From Brevibacillus_H sp041920465 (lineage in GTDB: Bacteria > Bacillota > Bacilli > Brevibacillales > Brevibacillaceae), in assembly GCA_041920465.1 (NCBI GenBank), contig JBHGXW010000043.1, positions 11,429-75,428 of the forward strand: a stretch of 64,000 bases of DNA. Reading direction: 5' to 3'. The notes beneath the pieces are model-generated. The model had not been told where the DNA came from. It saw only the letters and a program-made list of their open reading frames with translations, and searched no databases. This document shows positions 51,793 to 60,825 of the stretch, piece by piece; the first letter of the stretch is position 1; every line of letters begins with the position of its first letter. The position numbers and the translations under genes are program-made.

Positions 51793-52140
51793 ATGACTCG
51801 TCCAACACCTACGGAAGAATTGATGGCTAACATGGACCAACTCCTGAAGAGGCTAGATGAAATCGAGCAGTTGAAGAACCGGATGGACCGGCTATCCCTC
51901 TTCCTTAAAAAGACAGAGATAGCCGATATCCTGCTGAACTACACAAGACCGCGGAGGCTTTTACTCACCAATTTCTTGGCAGGTCTTGCCCGCGGCCTTG
52001 GGTTGACTCTGGGAACAGCTATCGTGCTGGTCATCCTCGGTTCATTTATCAGTCAATTTTTCTCCATCCCGATTATCGGGGATTACATCCGACAAATTGT
52101 CGATTACCTGAACAATTATTACTCCAGGCGCCCCTACTGA
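51793..52140 (+). CDS. DUF5665 family membrane protein
   Basis: 115 residues: an amphipathic coiled-coil N-terminus (about 5-42, MDQLLKRLDEIEQLKNRMDRLSLFLKK), the conserved YTRPRRLLLTNFLAGLARGLGLTLGTAIVLVIL segment with a membrane helix (about 58-85), and a second hydrophobic stretch. This matches the small Firmicute family DUF5665, of unknown role. GGAGGTACT ribosome site. Confidence 0.8.
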   Translation: MTRPTPTEELMANMDQLLKRLDEIEQLKNRMDRLSLFLKKTEIADILLNYTRPRRLLLTNFLAGLARGLGLTLGTAIVLVILGSFISQFFSIPIIGDYIRQIVDYLNNYYSRRPY

Positions 52141-52188
52141 ATTTTGACAGGCTTTACCGGTTTCAACGATTTCACCGGTTTCCCCAGT

Positions 52189-52219
52189 TTGATCAGCTTT
52201 TTTGGCTGATCATTTTTTA
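52189..52219. terminator. Terminator between convergent DUF5665 and Ig-repeat genes
   Basis: Stem TGATCAGC / GCTGATCA around a T-rich loop, followed by TTTTTTACTG on the plus strand. It ends the DUF5665 message; the reverse strand is less T-rich. Confidence 0.65.
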
Positions 52220-53572
52220 CTGTTTTTTTTTCTCGTGTCCCTTGCCGTGGCCTTTTTTGTTGCCATGTTCCAGCTTTTGCTCTTTCCGTTCATTCTCCTC
52301 ATCCATTTTCACTTTTACAGGATGAATTTGCGGTTGAACAGGCGCAGGGATTACATTTACCGGCACGCCGTGTGGAATAACGGCTTGAGCCACCAATTTG
52401 TCTCCTTCGTATAATTCGATGGTTACGCCTTTCGAACTGAAAGAACGGTTTTTGAACGGCAAAGTGGCTGCAAACTGATTTTTGTCTTTGAATTGGATTT
52501 GGTATTTGACGCCGTCCGGAGCAGTTGCATACAGCTTCACCTTGGAAGCGTCCCATTCAGCCGATGTTTCAATCGAACCATTTATCGAAACGGTTTTGGA
52601 CCTCGGACTGATCGTTGCCGTCCCTTTAATGGAATACGTGCTGGTAGTTCCTGAGTCCGGGAGATTGAGATTGGTTACATCCACTTTTTCTGAATCTACC
52701 TTGGTTCCGTCTTCATATGCCTCTACCGTTACCTCTTTGGACGTTGGATTCTCCACATCGAAAGAAACGGAGAACGCTTCGGTGCCATCCCACACTTTTT
52801 TCAGAGCCGCTTCTTTTTTCACTCCGCCATATGTCACGTAAACCTTGTCAGCGGAAGCGGCAACAATCCCGAGTACCTTCAGTACATGTTGATCCGCATG
52901 ATAAGCGGCAGTGCTATGGACAATCACGTCACCTTCTTCCGCTGTCCCTGTATTGATGCGAAGTTTATCTGTATCTACAAGCTTATCTCCGTCGTACGCC
53001 TTCAAGGTTACATACTGTGGAGTCGCACTGATAACGGCAGGAATGGTGACGGTGAATGTGTGGTCTGTGAAGCTATATACTTCAATCTTGCCATTATTCG
53101 GAGTAGTAAGAACAACTCTATCTACGTCGTCCGTTACTTTGCCGGTAATGTAAACCATATTGTTCTTGGTCTCTTGATTTAAGGAAACAAAACCATTCTG
53201 TTCGTCAAAACGGACTTCCAGATAAATATCGGCGTAGTGATCTTTATAGATTTTTTCCCATTCATCTGCGTGATCCTCGATAAAAGCGGACATTTTTACA
53301 TCCAGGTCCAATTCGTCAACAATTAGGTACAAATAGTCGGATTGTGTTTTTAAAAGCAGGTTTAACGTTGCAGGGTCATTTTCCACCAGATCTTTCAATC
53401 GATAACGGGTGTACTCATGATCACTGTCGGCCATGACAACCTTGCTGTCAGAACTTGTGGAAGTGCTTGCGGTTGTGCCTGTAGATGTACTTGCCCATAC
53501 CGGCGTAAGACCTCCGGCAAGAGCTGCGATTGCAAGTACTGCAATAGCAGGTTTGGTCAAATATTTTTTCAT
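52217..53572 (-). CDS. Secreted protein with three Ig-like repeats and His/Lys-rich tail
   Basis: 451 residues with a signal peptide (about 1-28, ending VWA), a Ser/Thr-rich stretch and a helical region (about 50-130). Three beta-sandwich repeats of about 95 residues follow, each closing with a similar strand: VTLKAYDGDKLVDT, VTVEAYEDGTKVDS and VTIELYEGDKLVAQ. The tail is strongly basic with His (EHGNKKGHGKGHEKKKQ). Probably exported and cell-surface associated, perhaps metal binding at the tail. No enzyme domain. ATG at 53570-53572 follows GAAAGGGG. Confidence 0.85.
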   Translation of the reverse strand: MKKYLTKPAIAVLAIAALAGGLTPVWASTSTGTTASTSTSSDSKVVMADSDHEYTRYRLKDLVENDPATLNLLLKTQSDYLYLIVDELDLDVKMSAFIEDHADEWEKIYKDHYADIYLEVRFDEQNGFVSLNQETKNNMVYITGKVTDDVDRVVLTTPNNGKIEVYSFTDHTFTVTIPAVISATPQYVTLKAYDGDKLVDTDKLRINTGTAEEGDVIVHSTAAYHADQHVLKVLGIVAASADKVYVTYGGVKKEAALKKVWDGTEAFSVSFDVENPTSKEVTVEAYEDGTKVDSEKVDVTNLNLPDSGTTSTYSIKGTATISPRSKTVSINGSIETSAEWDASKVKLYATAPDGVKYQIQFKDKNQFAATLPFKNRSFSSKGVTIELYEGDKLVAQAVIPHGVPVNVIPAPVQPQIHPVKVKMDEENERKEQKLEHGNKKGHGKGHEKKKQ

Positions 53573-53767
53573 TCTTTCGTTTTCCCCTTTCAAAAGTTGT
53601 AAGAAAAGCTTTTACGGCTTCTGGCTGCTTTCACCACTCCAGACGGCGGATTTTGGTAAAAGGTTGCAATGGTTGAGCAATTATTCTTTACCAAACCACG
53701 ATTGACAAAAGAAGGGGTTTTTCGTTAGAATTTTATCAACAAAAATCTATTGTTCTATGGTGATCGA

Positions 53768-54700
53768 ATGACAAGCGATTATTCTATATCTGTCGATTAT
53801 TCTCCTGTTTATGAGCTGGTGATCAGCTTTTACGTGTTTACCAATTATCACAACCTAAAAAACGTTCACTTGGATGAAACCTGGTACAACAAGACCAAGC
53901 AAAAGCTTCCGGCTGACTACGCTCGTGAATTGGAAGACGAGCGATGGGAAGTACTGCACCGCGTCGTCTTACTCATTTCCCAATGCCCCAAGAAGGAGAC
54001 GGTTGAAGACTTTCTGGCATGGTTTGGACAACTGCCTGCCGGTGAATTGTACGAAAGATTGGCTCCCTGGGTTACTTCCATTCCGCTTAATTTGGGTGAA
54101 ATCCGTGACCGCAGCACCTATCTGCTGTCCATGTGGAACAAACATTATTTCCAGCAGCTTGATCCAAAGATTTTAACCTTTTTACAGGAAGAGGCGAATC
54201 GTCAGCTTGACCGCTCTGGACAATTCCTGCCTGCCGACCTCATTGAAGAATTGACGGACGGCTTGCGGATTGAGCCTGCCGAACAGCTAAGCCAAGTAAT
54301 ATTGATTCCGCAGTATCATGCTTATCCTTCCACTGTTCTTGATTTCTTCAGAGGCATTGCTACCTGTTTGTATCCGGCGAAGCAGATGATTGAAAGCAAG
54401 GAAAGCGTAACTCAAAGTTTTTTGCAAACCGCACAATGCTTATCTGATGAGAAAAGGCTGCGCATTCTGATCTTTATCGCGAAAAAGCCGCGGACGCTGA
54501 CAGAGATCCAGCAGCATGTGAAGCTGGCGAAAAGTACAGTACATCATCATATAACCGCCCTGCGCCGCGCCGGAATCATTCGCAGCCATCATGTCGGCCA
54601 TACCACGCCTGCCTTTTACTCGCTCAGAGAAGGGTTCTTCGGGCGGATGCAAGGTCAATTGCAGGAACTGCTGCAAAAAGAGGAGGAATCGAATGAATAA
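53768..54700 (+). CDS. ArsR-type winged-helix regulator with large N-terminal domain
   Basis: 310 residues. The DNA-binding domain is C-terminal (about 220-290: LSDEKRLRILIFIAKKPRTLTEIQQHVKLAKSTVHHHITALRRAGIIRSHH), and the first 210 residues form an unassigned sensor or dimer domain. This DUF5937-like layout is often paired with an MFS exporter, as here, where the genes overlap by eight bases. It probably controls that exporter (inference). ATG at 53768 after GGTGATCG. Confidence 0.87.
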   Translation: MTSDYSISVDYSPVYELVISFYVFTNYHNLKNVHLDETWYNKTKQKLPADYARELEDERWEVLHRVVLLISQCPKKETVEDFLAWFGQLPAGELYERLAPWVTSIPLNLGEIRDRSTYLLSMWNKHYFQQLDPKILTFLQEEANRQLDRSGQFLPADLIEELTDGLRIEPAEQLSQVILIPQYHAYPSTVLDFFRGIATCLYPAKQMIESKESVTQSFLQTAQCLSDEKRLRILIFIAKKPRTLTEIQQHVKLAKSTVHHHITALRRAGIIRSHHVGHTTPAFYSLREGFFGRMQGQLQELLQKEEESNE

Positions 54701-55928
54701 GCTCTCTCTTTATATCCGTGAGTATCATCCGATGGTTCACGTTCTGATGATCGGCACTGTTTTCATTTTTTTAACCAGTTCGATGAGCATGCCGTTTCTG
54801 GCGATTTATCTGCACCAAACCACTCATCTTGACGCGGCCAGCATCGGATTTATTATTGGTGCTGGTCCACTGGCCGGTGCGCTGGGCGGCTTCGTCGGCG
54901 GTCTTCTGTCCGATCTTCTCGGCAGGAAGCGGCTCATGCTTCTCTCCTTGTTTGCGCTTTCCATTTCTTTTCTTGGATTTGTCTATACGACTGACCCTGC
55001 TTCGCTTCTTGCTTCTAGTCTTTTGAGAGGGCTGGCGGGTGCTTTCTTTGGAACAATCTCCAAAGCATTGATGGGGGATTTGACACCTGAAAACAAGCGG
55101 TTTCGGATGTTTTCCAATCGTTATTTGGCCATTAATCTGGGCTTTACCATAGGTCCAATGACCGGGGTTTTGCTTGGGATTGGCGGAAGTTCCTTTACGT
55201 TTATTCTGACGAGCTGCCTCTATCTGGTTTATGCAATCGTACTGGCGGTCTTATTTCCGGCTTTTGTCGGGGAATCGATTGGTGAAGCAAGCGAAGAAAA
55301 AATAACAGCAGGCAAAGCATGGCAGGTGCTTCGGAGCGACCTTGTACTTTTTTTGTTTATTTTGGGAGGAATCCTGCTGATGACGGTACACGGGCAAATG
55401 TCTGTTACCCTTTCCCAATACCTCGCACAAAACTTTGCGGACGGCGTTAAGCTGTTTGGCCTCTTGATGAGTGTGAACGGTTTGACGGTCTTGTGTGTTC
55501 AGGTTCCCCTAACCAGATGGTCAGAGCGCTTCAGTCTGTTTCGACGATTGATTCTTGGCAGTTCGTTGTTTGCTATAGGCGAAACGGGATTTGCCTTCTC
55601 ATCCGGATGGGCTGGCTTCATTGCCGCGATGGTCTTGTTTACAATCGGAGAAATTTTGGCCGTTCCTGCTGAGTATGCTTTGCTTGATCAAATCACACCC
55701 CCCAGTATGAGAGGAACCTATTATGGCGCTCAGAGCTTTAGTGAATTGGGGAATTTTATCGGCCCTTGGGCTGGCGGCTTCGTGCTTGCACTCTACGGTG
55801 GCCGTACCATGTTTTTGATGCTGGCGGCGATCTCTCTTTTCAGCCTGATCTTTTATGGAAAAGGACGGCAAATTTTTCTACGAAGACAGAAGCGGGCACA
55901 CATACAAAAAGAACGGGAAGCCTTCTGA
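54693..55928 (+). CDS. Major facilitator superfamily transporter
   Basis: 411 residues with 12 predicted membrane helices. The MFS motif A is clear: GGFVGGLLSDLLGRKRLMLLSLF in the loop after helix 2. The family resembles drug or metabolite exporters of the MdtH/YfcJ type; substrate unknown. Translationally coupled to the ArsR-type regulator through an ATGAATAA overlap, with AGAGGAGGAA as ribosome site. Confidence 0.9.
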   Translation: MNKLSLYIREYHPMVHVLMIGTVFIFLTSSMSMPFLAIYLHQTTHLDAASIGFIIGAGPLAGALGGFVGGLLSDLLGRKRLMLLSLFALSISFLGFVYTTDPASLLASSLLRGLAGAFFGTISKALMGDLTPENKRFRMFSNRYLAINLGFTIGPMTGVLLGIGGSSFTFILTSCLYLVYAIVLAVLFPAFVGESIGEASEEKITAGKAWQVLRSDLVLFLFILGGILLMTVHGQMSVTLSQYLAQNFADGVKLFGLLMSVNGLTVLCVQVPLTRWSERFSLFRRLILGSSLFAIGETGFAFSSGWAGFIAAMVLFTIGEILAVPAEYALLDQITPPSMRGTYYGAQSFSELGNFIGPWAGGFVLALYGGRTMFLMLAAISLFSLIFYGKGRQIFLRRQKRAHIQKEREAF

Positions 55929-55950
55929 TAAGACTTCCCGTTCTTTTTGG
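55906..55950. terminator. Bidirectional terminator between MFS gene and ilvE
   Basis: Perfect 15-base stem AAAAAGAACGGGAAG / CTTCCCGTTCTTTTT with a 13-base loop and T-runs on both exits. Its left arm starts inside the last codons of the MFS gene. Confidence 0.85.
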
Positions 55951-55961
55951 GGGTGCCATTC

Positions 55962-56900
55962 TTATTTCGTATATACCGGCGTGAGCCAGTGCTGGAAAGC
56001 CGGATTATTGCCGCGAACCGCATCAAAGTAAAGTTTTTGCAAGGCGAGCGTTTTCTCTCCCGGTTCTCCGTTGCCAACGATACGATGATCCACTTTGGTC
56101 ACAGGAGCAAGCTGAACGCCTGTTCCACAGAGGAATAGTTCATCGGCAACATACAGCTCCGTACGGTCAATGGAGCGTACCTCTATATTCATACCCGCTT
56201 GCTCCGCCAGCTCCAACAGAGTGGTACGTGTAATTCCTTCCAGGATGGCATCAGATACTGGAGAAGTGATCAGCTTGTCGCCCCGCACCATAAACAGGTT
56301 AGAGGCAGTTCCTTCTGCCACGTGTCCGTCCGGAGTCAGCATAATGCCGTCATCGAAGCCGGAAGCGATCAAATCATCTACGGCCAGGGCGGCATTAATG
56401 TAGCTTCCCGTTGCCTTGGCCCGGGTCGGAATGGCGTTATCATCGAGCCGGCGCCACGGAGAAATGCCGATATGTAAGCCTTTGTTCACATCCAGGTAAT
56501 CACCCAACGGAACGGTAAAAATGCTGAATTCATCACGGATCCCGCTCAATTTCACTTTGATGACGGGGTCTGCTTTATAAGCAAGCGGCCTGATATAGAC
56601 ATCTTCCTGGTAACCGGACCGGCGCAAGATTTCGATAGTCGCATCCATCATCTCCTGCACGCTTTCCTTAATTTGAATTTTCATAATTCGGCAGGATTGC
56701 AGCATCCGCACGTAATGTTCATGCCCTTTTAAAATATATAACTGCTTTTGCTCCTTGTTCCAGTAAGCGCGAATCCCTTCAAAAACCCCTGTACCATAAT
56801 TCAAAGCATGTGTAGCAATACTTACCTTGGCTTCTTCAAAAGGAACGATATTCCACATAAAATAGGCGTAACCAAATGAAGAGGACTGAGAACTTGACAT
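55962..56900 (-). CDS. ilvE: Branched-chain amino-acid aminotransferase
   Basis: PLP-dependent fold-IV transaminase that interconverts Leu, Ile and Val with their 2-oxo acids. 312 residues with HALNYGTGVFEGIRAYW near the N-terminus, the PLP lysine in PTRAKATGSYINAALA near 155-170, and GTASNLFMVRGDKL and EGITRTTLLELA downstream. Besides synthesis it would start leucine breakdown, feeding the yng-type operon at 27-32 kb. ATG at 56898-56900 behind AAAGGATG. Monocistronic. Confidence 0.94.
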   Translation of the reverse strand: MSSSQSSSFGYAYFMWNIVPFEEAKVSIATHALNYGTGVFEGIRAYWNKEQKQLYILKGHEHYVRMLQSCRIMKIQIKESVQEMMDATIEILRRSGYQEDVYIRPLAYKADPVIKVKLSGIRDEFSIFTVPLGDYLDVNKGLHIGISPWRRLDDNAIPTRAKATGSYINAALAVDDLIASGFDDGIMLTPDGHVAEGTASNLFMVRGDKLITSPVSDAILEGITRTTLLELAEQAGMNIEVRSIDRTELYVADELFLCGTGVQLAPVTKVDHRIVGNGEPGEKTLALQKLYFDAVRGNNPAFQHWLTPVYTK

Positions 56901-57050
56901 GATCATCATCCTTTCTTACGCTTCGGCTAAAGTTTTTTAAAGTAATCCTACCACTTTCCAAAACAAGGAGGAAAGCTTTTTTTGTTATTGACCAACAAAA
57001 TCCTCGAATTCTTGCAGTTGAAGCGATAGGCGCGGCAAGAAAAAGATGTG

Positions 57051-57077
57051 AAAAAAACCGGGGAATAAGCTCCCCGG
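57051..57077 (-). terminator. Terminator of the nfo-ylaH operon
   Basis: Perfect stem CCGGGGA / TCCCCGG with a six-base loop, followed on the minus strand by seven T. Confidence 0.9.
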
Positions 57078-57087
57078 CATTTGGTAA

Positions 57088-57363
57088 TTACTCAATATTA
57101 AATTTTGGTTCATTCTCAATTGCGACAAGAAGCTGCTCCACGGCTTCCCGATCATACATCTGTGTTTTGGTTTTCTCGTCCACCGTAAACCTGAGCGTAT
57201 ACATGGTCGCATCTTTCGTATAGGAAAGGCCGCTGATGTGATGATCCTCGTTTAGGATCTCAGTAAAAAACTCCAGCGTATCGACAGCAGACCGATCGTT
57301 AGGACGTGCATCCGCCACCACCTTGATTTGCAGCCAATTAAACAATGCGTCTTCCAGCTTCAT
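57088..57363 (-). CDS. Conserved small protein of unknown function
   Basis: 91 residues, no signal or membrane segment, acidic (MKLEDALFNWLQIKVVADARPNDRSAVDTLEFFTEILNEDH, then a predicted beta-rich half with MYTLRFTVDEKTK). It resembles a small Bacillales protein family seen near this locus, but I cannot name it. Last gene of the operon with nfo and ylaH. Start at 57361-57363 with AGGAGGAA upstream; it lies 10 bases beyond the ylaH stop. Confidence 0.8.
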   Translation of the reverse strand: MKLEDALFNWLQIKVVADARPNDRSAVDTLEFFTEILNEDHHISGLSYTKDATMYTLRFTVDEKTKTQMYDREAVEQLLVAIENEPKFNIE

Positions 57364-57373
57364 ACGATTCCTC

Positions 57374-57697
57374 CTACGAACCCTCACGTAAGTCTTTTCG
57401 GCGTAACCGTGCCAAGAGCATGACAATCAGCGCCACGAACAACGCGCTTCTCACCGGCAAATCCATGACATCCAGAATGCCGAACAAAAGGGCCCCGATA
57501 AACATCGCTCCTATGAGCAGCAATGTTTTGAGTATCGGCATCCGAATACGCGTTGCAAAGCCGGTATAGTAGACCAGGATCAGATATACGAAGATCACAT
57601 AAACCCGTTTATCATCAAACCAAATGCGTAGATCGTCATATGTACTATGAGGATTATTGGCTGGCACATAGTTGGATACCAGATCAAACCATTCCAT
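57374..57697 (-). CDS. ylaH: YlaH-like membrane protein
   Basis: 107 residues with three membrane helices (about 30-47, 55-75, 80-95) and the conserved YVIFVYLILVYYTGFATRIRMPILKTLLLIGAMFIGALLF region of YlaH-like proteins. In B. subtilis ylaH follows typA (bipA), which is the next-but-one gene upstream here. Function unknown. It follows nfo after 20 bases in the same operon. Confidence 0.83.
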   Translation of the reverse strand: MEWFDLVSNYVPANNPHSTYDDLRIWFDDKRVYVIFVYLILVYYTGFATRIRMPILKTLLLIGAMFIGALLFGILDVMDLPVRSALFVALIVMLLARLRRKDLREGS

Positions 57698-57717
57698 CTC
57701 CCGTTTCTCCCCCGTCG

Positions 57718-58563
57718 CTAAACTTGAAACCCGGCTTGTCTCAGTTGATGCAGATATTTCATTTCATCGGCATACTCCCGCTCGTCTTCCACCGGCGTTT
57801 CCAGAACGACCGGCAAATGGTCAAATTTGCCGCTTGTCAGGAACTTGGCCAAGGCTTCGCTTCCAATTTCCCCTTTGCCAATCTTCTCATGGCGGTCTTT
57901 TTGGCTGGCAAACGGCGCTTTGCTGTCATTGAAATGAATCGCTGCCAGATGTTCCATATACCCGGTTTCTTCCATCTGCTGAACCAATTGATCAAAAGAT
58001 TCCAGGCTCCATTGTCCGGCTGCGAAGGAGTGGCAGGTGTCAAAACAGAATCCGATTTTATTCGGGAATCTCGTAGCCGCCCTGATATCCATTAAAGACT
58101 GGATGGTAAGCCCCAGCTCCGATCCTTGTCCGGCCGTATTTTCCAAAAGCAGTTTTACCGGACCTTCGTATTGCTCCAAAATGAGATCAAGTGTCTCAAC
58201 CATCCGGCGAATCCCATACTCTTCTCCTTCTCCAACGTGCTTGCCACAATGAACGACGGCACCAATTGCTCCATAGCTTTCGGCAATATGCAGATCTTCC
58301 AGAATAGAGCGAATGGTTGCTTCCTGCAAATCATCTTTAGGAGTGGACAGGTTCGTGATATACGGAGTATGGCAGACCAGCGTTAGGTCATGCTCTTGCA
58401 TCAGCGCTACCCCTTTGGCCGCATCCTTCTCATCCACTTTTTTCGGCTTTAAACCACGCGGGTTTTTGGTAAATACCTGAAATGATTCAGCGCCTAAGGA
58501 AATAGCTGTTTTTGCAGCTTGCTCCAAACCTTTGGCTACACTTATATGACATCCGATTTTCAC
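57718..58563 (-). CDS. nfo: Endonuclease IV (AP endonuclease Nfo)
   Basis: Zinc-dependent 5' AP endonuclease of base-excision repair. The 281-residue TIM-barrel protein shows the family's metal-ligand segments in order: GCHISVAKG, HTPYITNLS, VVHCGKHVG, LLLENTAGQGSELG, GFCFDTCHSFAAG, HFNDSK and KGEIG. Strongly typical length and motifs. A separate promoter (TTGACA-17-TAAAGT) lies upstream, and it leads an operon with ylaH and a small conserved gene. Confidence 0.96.
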   Translation of the reverse strand: MKIGCHISVAKGLEQAAKTAISLGAESFQVFTKNPRGLKPKKVDEKDAAKGVALMQEHDLTLVCHTPYITNLSTPKDDLQEATIRSILEDLHIAESYGAIGAVVHCGKHVGEGEEYGIRRMVETLDLILEQYEGPVKLLLENTAGQGSELGLTIQSLMDIRAATRFPNKIGFCFDTCHSFAAGQWSLESFDQLVQQMEETGYMEHLAAIHFNDSKAPFASQKDRHEKIGKGEIGSEALAKFLTSGKFDHLPVVLETPVEDEREYADEMKYLHQLRQAGFQV

Positions 58564-58665
58564 AGTTTCACCTCTAACAATAGATACCCCACCTGGTTAT
58601 ACCTTCATTGTGTGAGGGGGGTTCCACAGCTTTTTGGACAAAATAAAAAATCATGTATCATGTTT

Positions 58666-58694
58666 ACTTTATCAGTTGCCTATTTGGGTGTCAA
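58666..58694 (-). promoter_or_regulatory. SigmaA-like promoter for nfo
   Basis: On the minus strand a perfect TTGACA (58689-58694), 17 bases, then TAAAGT (58666-58671). It begins directly after the T-run of the typA terminator. Confidence 0.55.
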
Positions 58695-58736
58695 AAATAA
58701 AAAGCCGTTTTGGACACATTCGCCCCAAAACGGCTT
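58692..58736 (-). terminator. Terminator of typA
   Basis: Perfect 12-base stem AAGCCGTTTTGG / CCAAAACGGCTT (58702-58713, 58725-58736), followed on the minus strand by TTTTATTTTTG. Confidence 0.9.
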
Positions 58737-58749
58737 CATTCTCTTGGAC

Positions 58750-58840
58750 CCCACTCGGCCGTCAGCTATTCGCGACGTCCTGCCGCATCGCTGACACTAG
58801 CACGTCCTGTGCAGCTTAGCGTTAGCGATAGCCGTGTGGG
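58750..58840. repeat. Long imperfect palindromic element after typA
   Basis: Outer arms CCCACTCGGC (58750-58759) and GCCGTGTGGG (58831-58840) pair at 9 of 10 positions. Inside lie two copies of ACGTCCTG (58775-58782 and 58802-58809) and further GC-rich pairing. It starts six bases past the typA stop and precedes the real terminator. It looks like an interspersed palindromic repeat rather than coding DNA. Confidence 0.6.
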
Positions 58841-58845
58841 CAATT

Positions 58846-60687
58846 TCAAGCTTGCGGTTGAGCTTCCCAGCGTTTTTGCTTGGCGTAGCGCTCGCGGTCT
58901 GATTTGGTCAAATATTTTTTGCGCAAACGGACGGACTGCGGAGTCACTTCACACAACTCGTCATCATTCAAGTATTCCAATGCTTCTTCCAGAGTCAAGA
59001 TACGAGGTGTTTTCATCTTCACCGTCTCTTCTTTGGTTGCAGAACGCACGTTGGTCGCATGCTTCTCTTTGCATACGTTTACGGTCAAATCGTTGTCCCG
59101 GTTATGTTCGCCCACAATCATGCCTTCGTATACTTCCGTGCCCGGCGGAATGAACATGATTCCGCGGTCTTCAACCGACATCAGGCCATACGTCGTGGCT
59201 GTTCCCGATTCGCTGGAGATCAGCACGCCGGCGTGACGTCCGCCCACTTCCGCCTGAATCAGCGGACGGTAGCTGTCGAAGGAATGGTTAAGAATTCCGT
59301 ATCCGCGCGTAATGGTCAAGAACTCGGTACGGTAACCGATCAAACCGCGGGATGGAATGATAAACTCAAGACGAACCTGGCCGAATCCGTTGTTGATCAT
59401 ATTTACCATTTCCGCCTTGCGCATCCCCAGCGTTTCCATGACGGAGCCCGTATACTCTTCCGGCACGTCGATAATTAATCGTTCTGCCGGCTCCATTTTC
59501 TGCCCGTCAATTTCACGAATGATAACTTCCGGCTTGGAAACTGCCAGCTCGTATCCTTCTCGGCGCATGTTTTCAACCAGGATGGACAAGTGCAGTTCGC
59601 CGCGTCCCGAAACAATAAACGCATCGGGTGAATCCGTCTCGTCTACGCGAAGGGACACGTCCGTTTCCAATTCGGCCATCAGGCGATCGCGCAGCTTACG
59701 AGAGGTTACATGCTTTCCTTCCCGTCCGGCAAACGGGCTGTTATTTACGAGGAAAGTCATTTGCAGAGTTGGTTCATCAATTTTGAGAAGCGGTAAGGCA
59801 TCAGGGTTTTCCGGATCACAAACGGTTTCCCCAACGTTAATGTCTTCCAAACCGGCAACCGCCACGATATCGCCTGCACGTGCCGATTTTTGTTCCACGC
59901 GCTGCAGACCGGAGAAGCCGAACAGCTTCTGAATCCGCATCCGCTTCATGGAGCCGTCACGCTTCACCACCATAACCGAATCGTTTACTTGAAGCGTTCC
60001 GCGGTAAATCCGGCCAATCCCGATTCGCCCCAAAAAGTCATTGTAGTCAAGCATGGTAACCTGCATTTGCAACGGAGCATTCTCATCCGCTTCCGGTGCA
60101 GGAATATGCTCCACAATCGTGTCAAACAAAGGCTTCAAATCACCTTCCAGGTTGTCCGGCTCCATCCCGGCAATCCCTTGCAAACCGGAGGCATAAACGA
60201 TGGGAAAGTCCAATTGATCTTCTGTTGCATCCAAGTCGATAAACAAATCATAAATTTCATTGATAACTTCCTGCGGACGCGCATTGTCACGGTCGATTTT
60301 GTTGACTACGACAATCGGCGTTACTTTGGCTTCGAGGGCTTTCCGCAAGACGAAACGGGTTTGCGGCATGCAGCCTTCAAATGCATCCACAATCAATAGC
60401 ACTCCGTCCACCATGCTCATGATCCGTTCCACTTCACCGCCGAAGTCAGCATGGCCCGGTGTATCCAAGATATTAATGGTATAGTCTTTATATTTTACAG
60501 AGGTTGTCTTCGCCAAAATGGTGATGCCGCGCTCGCGCTCCAAGTCGTTGGAATCCATCATCCGCTCTTCTACCTGCTGATTGCTGCGGAATGTTCCGGA
60601 TTGAATCAACAGCTTATCCACCAGCGTTGTTTTACCATGGTCAACGTGGGCAATGATCGCGATATTTCGAATGTCTGGGCGTTTCAT
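58846..60687 (-). CDS. typA: Ribosome-associated GTPase BipA/TypA
   Basis: Translational GTPase related to EF-G and LepA, needed for ribosome assembly and growth at low temperature. 613 residues with the G-domain motifs AHVDHGKTTL, DTPGHADFGGEVER and NKIDR, then EF-G-like domains and the BipA C-terminal domain (SRGLIGYRTEFLTITRGYGILNHSF). ATG at 60685-60687 (MKRPDIRNIAI) with GAGGAGGAG; longer readings upstream are unsupported. B. subtilis ylaG occupies the same place next to ylaH. Confidence 0.96.
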   Translation of the reverse strand: MKRPDIRNIAIIAHVDHGKTTLVDKLLIQSGTFRSNQQVEERMMDSNDLERERGITILAKTTSVKYKDYTINILDTPGHADFGGEVERIMSMVDGVLLIVDAFEGCMPQTRFVLRKALEAKVTPIVVVNKIDRDNARPQEVINEIYDLFIDLDATEDQLDFPIVYASGLQGIAGMEPDNLEGDLKPLFDTIVEHIPAPEADENAPLQMQVTMLDYNDFLGRIGIGRIYRGTLQVNDSVMVVKRDGSMKRMRIQKLFGFSGLQRVEQKSARAGDIVAVAGLEDINVGETVCDPENPDALPLLKIDEPTLQMTFLVNNSPFAGREGKHVTSRKLRDRLMAELETDVSLRVDETDSPDAFIVSGRGELHLSILVENMRREGYELAVSKPEVIIREIDGQKMEPAERLIIDVPEEYTGSVMETLGMRKAEMVNMINNGFGQVRLEFIIPSRGLIGYRTEFLTITRGYGILNHSFDSYRPLIQAEVGGRHAGVLISSESGTATTYGLMSVEDRGIMFIPPGTEVYEGMIVGEHNRDNDLTVNVCKEKHATNVRSATKEETVKMKTPRILTLEEALEYLNDDELCEVTPQSVRLRKKYLTKSDRERYAKQKRWEAQPQA

Positions 60688-60825
60688 ATTCTCCTCCTCA
60701 TGTGTGCACATACACTCCATCATAACAGTTCCATGTAATCTTAACAACGCACATCTATAAATTTTGTGTAAGGAAGCTGGTAAAAATGGTAAAATAATAG
60801 AAAATATTCATGGAGAGGTAAACGG

